A DNA stretch of 12,631 nt from the NCBI GenBank assembly GCA_947311815.1, contig CAMZMA010000048.1, positions 1 through 12,631 of the forward strand, given 5' to 3'. Positions 1 to 6,379 of the stretch are shown in pieces. Within the stretch, counting starts at the first letter, position 1, and each line of letters opens with the position of its first letter. Made by a program: the position numbers and the translations under genes. Below the pieces are notes generated by a model that was not told where the DNA came from, did not search any database, and saw nothing but the letters and a program-made list of their open reading frames with translations. The DNA comes from an uncultured Flavobacteriaceae bacterium. Its GTDB lineage: Bacteria > Bacteroidota > Bacteroidia > Flavobacteriales > Flavobacteriaceae.

Positions 1-824
1 CAAAAAAACAATTTAATTTTAAATGGGCGTATTTTTCTTGGGGAAGTGATTTGTATTTATATCAAAAAGATAAAAATCACAATAAAAAAATTAAAAAGGT
101 TTTACAAAAGGTGAATTTTTTATGGACGGATAACCATCGTGATATAAAATTAGCCAAACAATTAGGCTTTATAGGAAAAGAACAACCTGTATTTCCAGGT
201 GGTGGAGGTTATCATTTAGAAAACTATCAGCAATACATAAAACCTGTTTTCGAAAGAAATTTAATTTTAGTAAAAGGATATCATCATTGGGCAGGAAGAG
301 CATTAACCATTTTAAATGCAATCGATAAAATTGCTGACACTGTTAAAAATCTTGATATATATGTGTACTCTGCACATCAAATGGTGGTTGATAAGATTAA
401 AGAAATCAACAAAAAACACAACCTTACTATTCAATATTCTACCAGAAATCAAGAAATTTCACATGAAGAGTTATTATCAAAATTTGGAAGTGCAAAAATA
501 GCGATTGGAAATAGTATTTCAGACGGAATACCAAACACCTTATTAGAAGCTATTATTTTAGGGGCTTTTCCGATACAATCAAACCCAGGTGGTGCTACCG
601 AAGATTATATCGTGGATGGAGAAAACGGATTTTTAATTGAAAATCCAGAAGATGCATCAGAAATTGCTGATAAAATTTTAAAAGCATTAAAAGATGATGA
701 ATTATTAGAAAAATCGTTTATAATCAATCAAAAAATAGCCAAAAAATTAGCGTACAAAGTAATTCAAAAACAAGTGATTGAGGTGTATGATAACATTGAA
801 AAATCATTAGAAGAGTTTAAGTAG
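1..824 (+). CDS. Glycosyltransferase, GT-B fold, C-terminal part (5' end outside window)
   Basis: The reading frame is open from the left edge (first full codon at 3) to a TAG at 822-824, giving about 273 residues. A TTG at 51 could be mistaken for a start, but the codons before it read ...FSWGSD, which continue the protein naturally, so the gene begins upstream of the window. The C-terminal half has the nucleotide-sugar-binding signature of retaining GT4-type enzymes: SDGIPNTLLEAI, then GAFPIQSNPGG, then DGENGFLI. The usual E-x7-E pair is here D-x7-E. The likely role is sugar transfer in surface polysaccharide or O-antigen synthesis at the cytoplasmic face; donor and acceptor cannot be read. 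There is no signal peptide or membrane segment in the visible part. The stop codon is the first TAG of a palindromic repeat. The assignment to a GT-B glycosyltransferase is firm; the specific activity is unknown. Confidence 0.85.
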   Translation, partial: KKQFNFKWAYFSWGSDLYLYQKDKNHNKKIKKVLQKVNFLWTDNHRDIKLAKQLGFIGKEQPVFPGGGGYHLENYQQYIKPVFERNLILVKGYHHWAGRALTILNAIDKIADTVKNLDIYVYSAHQMVVDKIKEINKKHNLTIQYSTRNQEISHEELLSKFGSAKIAIGNSISDGIPNTLLEAIILGAFPIQSNPGGATEDYIVDGENGFLIENPEDASEIADKILKALKDDELLEKSFIINQKIAKKLAYKVIQKQVIEVYDNIEKSLEEFK

Positions 825-875
825 GTCGTTGAGCGTAGGTCGTTGAGCGTAGTCGAAACGAGTCGAAACGAACTA
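822..875. repeat. Palindromic repeat with both arms tandemly doubled
   Basis: The left-arm unit TAGGTCGTTGAGCG occurs twice back to back (822-835 and 836-849). It is followed by the right-arm unit AGTCGAAACG, also twice (851-860 and 861-870), and then AACTA. The single-copy form of the same element lies at 1081-1109, so this copy has an L-L-R-R structure. GTCGTT in the left arm pairs with AACGA in the right arm, so a longer imperfect hairpin can form. Repeats of this general sequence are, from memory, common between flavobacterial genes. The first TAG is the stop codon of the glycosyltransferase gene. Confidence 0.85.
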
Positions 876-981
876 CTGAACCTATCTTATTAAAAAACGC
901 GCTAACCTGTTACTATACAGCTTAGTATATGATAAAACACTTTAACATATGTAGCTTTTGAAAATCAAAATTTGAGTACTC

Positions 982-1032
982 AGACCTCACAGGTTTTCCT
1001 CCTTCGGCGGATAAATAAAACCTGTGAGGTCT
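982..1032. terminator. Perfect 16-bp-arm hairpin with conserved CCTCCTTCG loop (copy 1)
   Basis: The arm AGACCTCACAGGTTTT (982-997) is perfectly complementary to AAAACCTGTGAGGTCT (1017-1032) across a 19-nt loop (998-1016). The A/T ends of the arms lie next to the loop, not after the stem, so it is not a textbook stem plus U-tract. It could still act as a bidirectional transcription end or 3'-end protector for the glycosyltransferase mRNA. A second copy with the same loop but changed arms lies at 9444-9485. Hairpin formation is certain on sequence grounds; the function is inferred. Confidence 0.75.
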
Positions 1033-1053
1033 CTAAAATAAAGAAATTTACCC

Positions 1054-1066
1054 GTTCGCAATGACA
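1054..1066 (-). repeat. Fragment of TGTCATT-type intergenic repeat
   Basis: Read on the - strand this is TGTCATTGCGAAC, matching the start of the element at 2751 (TGTCATTACGAGG) at 10 of the first 11 bases. It looks like an eroded or partial copy of the TGTCATT(G/A)CGA family. The match is short, so the assignment is tentative. Confidence 0.4.
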
Positions 1067-1080
1067 AAAACACTTCATTA

Positions 1081-1109
1081 TAGGTCGTTGAGCGTAGTCG
1101 AAACGACTA
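1081..1109. repeat. Palindromic repeat, single-unit form
   Basis: It consists of TAGGTCGTTGAGCG (1081-1094) followed by TAGTCGAAACGACTA (1095-1109). The ends are inverted: GTCGTT against AACGAC, with outer TA bases. It is the simple version of the doubled element at 822-875, 206 bp downstream in the same orientation. No open reading frame crosses it. Confidence 0.8.
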
Positions 1110-1327
1110 TTTATTGGAGATTTGATAACTTAAAGATAACAAAAGTGAAAATATCATAAATACACTTCTAAAGCATTAAAAAAATAGGCTTAAAAAGAAA
1201 TCGATAAGTGAAAAAGGTGTTTTCTTTTTTTCTTTACAATTCATGTATAAAATTCTTGTATTTTATGAATAATAAAGATGAAAAAGACAATTTTTTTAAG
1301 TAGCTTTCTACTTTAAAAAATGACGAC
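1110..1327 (+). other. AT-rich leader before the secreted GATase-like gene, with micro-ORFs
   Basis: This is the last part of a 503-bp gene-free stretch (825-1327); the rest holds the repeats listed separately. No TAnnTTTG promoter box is visible. A 12-codon ORF at 1278-1316 reads MKKTIFLSSFLL and resembles the start of a lipoprotein or signal peptide. A second micro-ORF, ATG ACG ACT TGA (1320-1331), stops on a TGA that overlaps the TTG start of the next gene (TTGA). They could be translational-coupling leaders or simply relics. Nothing else codes here. Confidence 0.4.
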
Positions 1328-2587
1328 TTGAAAAAAACACTAACCATCCTCACATTTTTACTCATTACCAACTCCATTTGGGCATCATTTATCTATATCC
1401 CAATGAGTCATGACAATCAAAAAGAGCATTTAAAAGCCTACGGAATTGTCTATTTTTCTTTACAAACAGGATTAAAATCAAAATGGCTACTTAATTATGA
1501 TGGAGGCGCATTCTTAATTGAAAACAACCCAATTATTGAAAAAGAATGTAAAATAAGAGGTGTTTCGTATCAACTTATTTCTGATGCCAAAGCAGCAATT
1601 ATTTTAGAAGAAATTGCATCGCCTTCTAAAAATATGGAAGCAGTTACTTTAGAAAAAGCACCAAAAATTGCAGTGTATTCGCCCAAAGATAAAATGCCTT
1701 GGGATGATGCTGTAACTATGGTGTTAACCTATGCCGAAATTCCGTTTGATGTGATTTATGATGAAGAAGTTTTAAACGATAAACTTCTTTTATACGAATG
1801 GTTGCACTTGCATCACGAAGATTTTACAGGGCAATACGGACGGTTTTACGGAGCGTTTAGAACAGCACCTTGGTATGTACAACGAAAATTAGAAGCCGAA
1901 AAATTAGCTAAAAAACTAGGATTTAACAAAGTATCCGAAGAAAAAAGAGCGGTAGCTAAAAAAATTAGAGATTATGTAATTGGTGGCGGATTTATGTTTG
2001 CTATGTGTTCTGCAACCGATAGTTTTGATATTGCCTTGGCTGCAGACGGCGTAGATATTTGCGAATCGATGTTTGATGGCGACCCATCAGAAGCCAATTA
2101 TCCATCGAAAATAGATTTTAACAAGACTTTTGCTTTTAAAGATTTTAGTTTGATTCGAAACCCGATTACCTATGAGTTTTCATCCATAGATATGACACGA
2201 AAACGTAAAATACCCAAAACATCAGATTATTTTTCGTTGATAGAATTTTCGGCAAAATGGGATCAAGTTCCTACTATGTTGTGCCAAAATCATACACAAT
2301 TAGTCAAAGGATTTATGGGGCAAACCACCTCTTTTGATAGAAGTACTATAAAATCTACCGTTTTGGTGATGGGAGAAAATAAAACCAACGGAGAAGCACG
2401 TTACATACACGGAACCAAAGGGAAAGGGATGTTTACCTTTTATGGCGGTCATGATCCTGAAGATTATCAGCATCGAATAGGAGATCCAAAAACCGAATTA
2501 GAATTGCATCCAAATTCTCCTGGGTATCGATTAATTTTAAACAACGTGTTATTTCCTGCTGCTAAAAAGAAAAAACAAAAAACGTAA
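1328..2587 (+). CDS. Secreted class I GATase-like protein (database name 'asparagine synthetase B' is probably wrong)
   Basis: The product has 419 residues, with a clear signal peptide (Lys-Lys, hydrophobic 5-19, cleavage near Trp-Ala-Ser 18-20), so it is exported. From memory, close flavobacterial homologues carry the name asparagine synthetase B. I see no N-terminal catalytic Cys and no SGGxDS ATP-pyrophosphatase loop, so that reaction is not supported. Instead there is a Rossmann-like stretch KIAVYSPKD (113-121), a nucleophile-elbow-like GGGFMFAMCSATDS with Cys227, and a late GGHDPED with His375, as in glutamine amidotransferase-like or ThuA-like folds. The tail is basic (KKKKQKT). The start is a TTG at 1328: an in-frame TAG at 1301 excludes longer forms, no in-frame ATG precedes the signal peptide, and the first codons encode a normal MKKT-type leader. 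The substrate is unknown. Repeats flank it on both sides, suggesting a single-gene unit. Confidence 0.8.
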   Translation: MKKTLTILTFLLITNSIWASFIYIPMSHDNQKEHLKAYGIVYFSLQTGLKSKWLLNYDGGAFLIENNPIIEKECKIRGVSYQLISDAKAAIILEEIASPSKNMEAVTLEKAPKIAVYSPKDKMPWDDAVTMVLTYAEIPFDVIYDEEVLNDKLLLYEWLHLHHEDFTGQYGRFYGAFRTAPWYVQRKLEAEKLAKKLGFNKVSEEKRAVAKKIRDYVIGGGFMFAMCSATDSFDIALAADGVDICESMFDGDPSEANYPSKIDFNKTFAFKDFSLIRNPITYEFSSIDMTRKRKIPKTSDYFSLIEFSAKWDQVPTMLCQNHTQLVKGFMGQTTSFDRSTIKSTVLVMGENKTNGEARYIHGTKGKGMFTFYGGHDPEDYQHRIGDPKTELELHPNSPGYRLILNNVLFPAAKKKKQKT

Positions 2588-2635
2588 AAATGCGTTGTTC
2601 ATTCTTATTGAATAAAGTATTTTTGTTGCTTAATT

Positions 2636-2742
2636 TGTCATTCCGACCGTAAGTGGAGGAATCACATTCTGAGAAGAATATTTAAAAAAGAAAAGAAGGT
2701 TTTACGTGAAGTAATGCGATTTCTCTTATCGTCGAAATGACA
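2636..2742. repeat. Long imperfect inverted repeat, TGTCATTCCGAC...GTCGAAATGACA
   Basis: The outer arm TGTCATTCCGAC (2636-2647) matches the reverse complement of GTCGAAATGACA (2731-2742) with one mismatch. Inner segments AGGAATCACATT and AATGCGATTTCT extend the pairing imperfectly around an A-rich centre. From memory, elements of this form are frequent in flavobacterial spacers. No protein is encoded, so it is either a non-autonomous miniature element or a structural mRNA end for the upstream gene. Confidence 0.75.
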
Positions 2743-2750
2743 TGAAACGT

Positions 2751-2798
2751 TGTCATTACGAGGAGTTTTAACGACGTGGTAATCTGTTTTTTTTTTTT
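2751..2798 (+). repeat. TGTCATTACGAGG repeat followed by a 12-T tract
   Basis: The element TGTCATTACGAGG...GTGGTAATCTG (2751-2786) has short inverted ends (ATTAC/GTAAT) and is followed at once by twelve T (2787-2798). It belongs to the same family as the fragment at 1054-1066. Weak stem plus T-run is terminator-like for + strand transcripts from the upstream gene. It lies only 51 bp before the transketolase start, so the T-run could also affect that promoter. The terminator role is inferred. Confidence 0.6.
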
Positions 2799-2849
2799 AA
2801 GAGATTATGATTATAATGACAAAATTTAAAATAATTTAAACAAACAACA

Positions 2850-3695
2850 ATGCCAACAACACAACAATTACAAGATTTCACTCAACAAGTTCGTAGAGAT
2901 ATTTTACGCATGGTACACGCAGTTCAATCGGGGCATCCAGGAGGTTCTTTAGGATGTGCAGAGTTTTTAACCGTTTTATATCAAGACGTAATGAATCATT
3001 CTACAGATTTTTCTATGGATGGAAAAGAAGAAGATGTATTCTTTTTATCAAACGGACATATATCACCTGTTTTTTATAGTGTTTTGGCACATTCAGGATA
3101 TTTTCCTGTGAGTGAGTTGGCATCTTTTAGAAAATTAGATACTCGCTTGCAAGGACATCCAACCACGCATGAAGGTTTACCAGGAATTAGAATAGCATCT
3201 GGTTCTTTAGGACAAGGAATGAGTGTTGCTATTGGTACAGCAGAAGCTAAAAAATTAAATGGCGATGATAGTTTTGTTTACACTTTACACGGAGACGGTG
3301 AGTTGCAAGAAGGTCAGATTTGGGAAGCGGCAATGTACGCATCAGCAAAAAAAATTGACAAATTAATTGCAACCATCGATTTAAACGGAAAACAAATTGA
3401 CGGTGCTACGGATGATGTTTTACCTATGGGAAGCATTAAAGCAAAGTTTGAAGCTTTCGGATGGGATGTGTTAGAAGTGAAAGAAGGAAATGATGTTGAA
3501 GCGATTAAAAACGGATTAACAACCGCTAAAAATAGAGCAGGAAACGGAAAACCAGTCTGTATTTTATTATACACAGAAATGGGGAATGGGGTAGATTTTA
3601 TGATGCACACACATGCGTGGCATGGAAAACCACCAAGTGATGAACAGTTAGCAGATGCTTTAGCACAAAACCCCGAAACTTTAGGAGATTATTAA
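2850..3695 (+). CDS. Transketolase, N-terminal (TPP-binding) subunit
   Basis: The product has 281 residues and covers only the pyrophosphate-binding half of transketolase, which moves two-carbon ketol units between sugar phosphates in the pentose phosphate pathway in the cytoplasm. Visible motifs in order are SGHPGG (27-32, with His29), the GHPTTHEGLPG and SGSLGQG block (102-124), the thiamine-diphosphate/Mg motif beginning GDGELQEGQ (148-156) and ending in Asn179, and THAWHGKPP near the C-terminus (254-262). A complete transketolase is about 650 residues; split N- and C-subunits are known in many bacteria and archaea. The ATG at 2850 starts directly before conserved sequence. There is no SD, as is usual in this phylum. 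The C-terminal subunit normally expected alongside is absent: the next gene is bshA, 139 bp on. Activity therefore needs a partner encoded elsewhere. Confidence 0.93.
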   Translation: MPTTQQLQDFTQQVRRDILRMVHAVQSGHPGGSLGCAEFLTVLYQDVMNHSTDFSMDGKEEDVFFLSNGHISPVFYSVLAHSGYFPVSELASFRKLDTRLQGHPTTHEGLPGIRIASGSLGQGMSVAIGTAEAKKLNGDDSFVYTLHGDGELQEGQIWEAAMYASAKKIDKLIATIDLNGKQIDGATDDVLPMGSIKAKFEAFGWDVLEVKEGNDVEAIKNGLTTAKNRAGNGKPVCILLYTEMGNGVDFMMHTHAWHGKPPSDEQLADALAQNPETLGDY

Positions 3696-3790
3696 ATATA
3701 ATATTCAATAATTGAAAGATTGAAGAATTAAGATATTGCGCTGTAAGGTTTTTATTAAATTTAGAACTACTAAATAGTAAAATTTTGAAT

Positions 3791-3830
3791 ATTTAATTTT
3801 TCAATAATCAATCATTTAATTTTTCAATAA
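3791..3830 (+). repeat. 17-bp direct repeat immediately before bshA
   Basis: The sequence ATTTAATTTTTCAATAA occurs at 3791-3807 and again, identically, at 3814-3830, with 6 bp between copies. The second copy ends 4 bp before the bshA ATG. Related AT-rich words (TTCAATAATTGAAAGATTGAA) occur in the opposite sense just after the transketolase stop. It may be slippage-derived spacer sequence or a binding site in the bshA leader; nothing decides between these. Confidence 0.55.
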
Positions 3831-3834
3831 AAAC

Positions 3835-4962
3835 ATGAAAATAGGTATTGTTTGCTATCCTACCTTTGGTGGTAGCGGAATTGTAGCTACCGAATTAGGA
3901 ATTGCCTTGGCAGATCATGGACACGAAGTCCATTTTATTACCTATAATCAACCTGTTCGATTAGACTTTTTTTCGCATCATTTACATTATCACGAAGTAT
4001 TGATGGAAGAATATCCGTTGTTTCAATACCAACCTTATGAGTTGGCATTGTCTAGTAAAATGGTAGAAATTGTAGAGAAATACCAGTTAGAAGTGTTGCA
4101 TGTACATTATGCGATTCCGCATGCGTATGCTGCCTATATGGCAAAACAAATGCTCAAAGAAAAAGGCATCAACATCAAAGTAGTTACAACGTTGCACGGT
4201 ACCGATATTACCTTGGTAGGTAGTTATCCTAATTATAAAACTGCGGTAGAATTTAGTATCAATAATTCTGATGTAGTTACAGCAGTCTCAAAAAGTTTAA
4301 AACAAGATACCTTACGTTTGTTTGATATTACCAAAGAAATAGAAGTAGTGTATAATTTTATTGATGTTGATAAATACGAAGAAACCAAACAAGGGAAATG
4401 CCAAAGAGAAGCCTTAGCAACACCAAAAGAGCGAATTGTAACACATATAAGTAATTTTAGACCTGTAAAAAGAATACAAGATGTTATTCAAATTTTTTAT
4501 AGGATACAAAAAGAAGTTCCTGCTAAATTATTAATGGTAGGCGATGGGCCTGATAGATTGATGGCAGAAAACTTAGTGGCCCAATTAGGAATTACAGATA
4601 AAGTCTTGTTTTTAGGAAATAGTCATGAAATTAAAAAGATTTTATGCTATTCAGATTTGTTTTTGTTGCCTTCAGAAACAGAAAGTTTTGGATTAGCGGC
4701 ATTAGAAGCCATGGCAGCAGGTACTGCAATTATCTCTACAAACACAGGTGGTTTACCTGAAGTAAATTTACAATGCGAAACAGGTTTTTTAAGTGATTTA
4801 GGAGATATAGAGGATATGGCAGAAAATACCATTATTATTTTAAATGATGATGAAATTTTAGAAACCTATAAGAAAAATGCGATAGAGCACTCTAAAAAAT
4901 TTACATTAGATTCTGTACTACCAAAATATAAAAAAATTTACGGAATTGAATTTGATAAGTAA
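3835..4962 (+). CDS. bshA: N-acetyl-alpha-D-glucosaminyl L-malate synthase BshA
   Basis: The product has 375 residues, a normal length for BshA, the first enzyme of bacillithiol synthesis, which joins GlcNAc from UDP-GlcNAc to L-malate in the cytoplasm. The N-terminus MKIGIVCYPTFGGSGIVATELG is family-specific, with the glycine-rich loop (Gly12-Gly15) that contacts the donor phosphates and ligand. HVHYAIPHAYAA (89-100) and TTLHGTDITLVG (118-129) are further BshA blocks. The C-terminal GT-B domain shows NFRPVKR (207-213), MVGDGPD (234-240) and E283-SFGLAAL-E291 (E-x7-E). No bacillithiol partner gene (bshB, bshC) is in the window. The ATG at 3835 gives the exact family N-terminus. A 98-bp spacer separates it from the convergent amidohydrolase gene, with no strong terminator visible in it. 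Confidence 0.96.
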   Translation: MKIGIVCYPTFGGSGIVATELGIALADHGHEVHFITYNQPVRLDFFSHHLHYHEVLMEEYPLFQYQPYELALSSKMVEIVEKYQLEVLHVHYAIPHAYAAYMAKQMLKEKGINIKVVTTLHGTDITLVGSYPNYKTAVEFSINNSDVVTAVSKSLKQDTLRLFDITKEIEVVYNFIDVDKYEETKQGKCQREALATPKERIVTHISNFRPVKRIQDVIQIFYRIQKEVPAKLLMVGDGPDRLMAENLVAQLGITDKVLFLGNSHEIKKILCYSDLFLLPSETESFGLAALEAMAAGTAIISTNTGGLPEVNLQCETGFLSDLGDIEDMAENTIIILNDDEILETYKKNAIEHSKKFTLDSVLPKYKKIYGIEFDK

Positions 4963-5060
4963 ATTAAGCTATTTGAGGTCAGTACCTAACTGAATAGGTT
5001 TGTTTAATCATAGAATACTCAGGTTATAAAGTTTTGTGGGCGTTGTTTTTTACGAAAAAC

Positions 5061-6368
5061 CTACTGATTCTTATATTTATTTGAATATCGTTTCCATAAT
5101 TTGGTTTGATGCGTTTCTAGACTTATTTTTCGTCCGTCTATAAAACCGTGTGTTAAAATATTGGTTCTCATATCTAAAGCATCGCCTTCAGAAATAAACA
5201 AGGTTGCGCTTTTGCCAACTTCTAATGTTCCGTAGTTTTTATCAATTCCTAAAATTTTAGCGGTATTAGACGTAATTAATTGTAATGCTTCTTCTTTTCC
5301 TATTCCGTAAGCAGCATATGTACCTGCATAAAAGGGGAGGTTTCTTGTACTCATACGCTCCATACTTCCTTCCATACCTAAGCCAACTGTAATACCTTTA
5401 TCTAACAATATTTTTGCATTTCTATACGGTAAATCATAATCGTCATCATCATTATTTGGAGTTCTATGAGCTCTATCAATAATAACAGGAATGTTGTTTT
5501 TTAGGAGTAAATCGGCTACTTTTTCTGCTTCATTAGCATGAACAAGTACCATTTTTTGGATTCCTGCTTTTTTACAAATAGTAATAGCATCGGTAATTTC
5601 TCTTTGTCCGTTTACGTGAATAAAAATTCTTTGAGAACCATTAAACAATCCTTTTAAAGCTTCGAAAGGAAGATTTTTCGGTGATTTTTTTCCAGACAAA
5701 TATAAAGTTGCATTTTCAAAATAAGTTGCAATTTTTTCGATGTTTTTTATATAATTTTCATCAATTTTAAGAGAAGGATCTTCACCACGCCACCATCGTC
5801 CTCGGGTAAAACTCCCTGGCCAGTTTAAATGAATTCCGTCGTTAATTTTTACGGCAGCATCTTGCCAGTTCCAAGCATCAAATTGTACCACAGATGATGT
5901 GCCAGAAATTGTACCACCTCTTGGAGTTACTTGTGCCATAAAAACACCGTTGGGTTTCATAGATTCTACTACTTTACTTTCGGTATTAAAGGCGATAAGA
6001 CTTTTAATATGGGGTAACATTAAACCGACTTCATCAAAATCTTTGGTAGCTCTAACAGCATCTATTTCTGCCAAACCTAAAGTTGTGTTAGCTACTATAA
6101 AACCAGGATACACATGTTTTCCTTTTGCATTAATTTTAGTTCCTCTTCTAGCAATTCTTACAGTGGCATTTCCAACAAAAACAAGCTTTCCTTTGCTGAA
6201 CATAATTAGAGAGTTTTCAATGACTTTTCCGTTCCCTAAATGTGCGGTAGCTCCTTCAATGGTGTAGTCTGTAGTTTGTTTTGGTGCGGGTGTTTGTTGT
6301 GCGATAACTGTTCCTATAAAAAGAAATGCTATCAAACGAATTATATATTGTTTTTTCATGGTATTCAT
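5061..6368 (-). CDS. Exported amidohydrolase-family protein with degraded metal site
   Basis: The product has 435 residues with a signal peptide (hydrophobic 8-23, cleavage near Ala-Gln 23-24), so it is probably periplasmic. It has the imidazolonepropionase-like amidohydrolase layout: a beta-strand start (TIEGATAHLGNGKVIENS), the strand YPGF at 87-90, a TIM-barrel middle and a C-terminal SNTAKILGI...GTLEVGKSATLFI. Where active members have His-x-His after PGFID, this protein has Asn94-Thr-Thr96. The catalytic Asp position (usually SDG/SDD) reads Met-Glu-Gly, with Glu333. His251 and His277 remain. It may be a pseudoenzyme or use altered chemistry. There are two in-frame ATGs, at 6368 (MNT-MKK) and 6359; the second gives a more typical signal peptide and cannot be excluded. 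It lies 11 bp after the 982-residue homologue, almost certainly in one operon. Confidence 0.85.
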   Translation of the reverse strand: MNTMKKQYIIRLIAFLFIGTVIAQQTPAPKQTTDYTIEGATAHLGNGKVIENSLIMFSKGKLVFVGNATVRIARRGTKINAKGKHVYPGFIVANTTLGLAEIDAVRATKDFDEVGLMLPHIKSLIAFNTESKVVESMKPNGVFMAQVTPRGGTISGTSSVVQFDAWNWQDAAVKINDGIHLNWPGSFTRGRWWRGEDPSLKIDENYIKNIEKIATYFENATLYLSGKKSPKNLPFEALKGLFNGSQRIFIHVNGQREITDAITICKKAGIQKMVLVHANEAEKVADLLLKNNIPVIIDRAHRTPNNDDDDYDLPYRNAKILLDKGITVGLGMEGSMERMSTRNLPFYAGTYAAYGIGKEEALQLITSNTAKILGIDKNYGTLEVGKSATLFISEGDALDMRTNILTHGFIDGRKISLETHQTKLWKRYSNKYKNQ

Positions 6369-6379
6369 TTTTTATAAGA

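Noticed and set aside
1..53. TTG at 51 as the true start of the first glycosyltransferase
   Set aside because: The frame is open to the edge and the preceding codons (FSWGSD) look like coding sequence; a 257-residue form would lack most of the N-domain of a GT-B enzyme.
316..501. Small + strand frame inside the first glycosyltransferase
   Set aside because: Alternate frame of a clear glycosyltransferase sequence.
822..1109. CRISPR array suggested by repeated TAGGTCGTTGAGCG units
   Set aside because: The units are either adjacent without spacers or 200 bp apart, are palindromic spacer repeats, and no cas gene is present.
1278..1350. Frameshift joining MKKTIFLSSFLL to the secreted gene
   Set aside because: The TTG-started frame has a complete signal peptide by itself; joining would give two leaders in a row.
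4979..5060. Terminator between convergent bshA and amidohydrolase genes
   Set aside because: Only short weak stems (TCAGT/ACTGA at 4979-4993 and GTTTTT/AAAAAC at 5045-5060); neither is GC-rich with a following T-run, so I do not call one.
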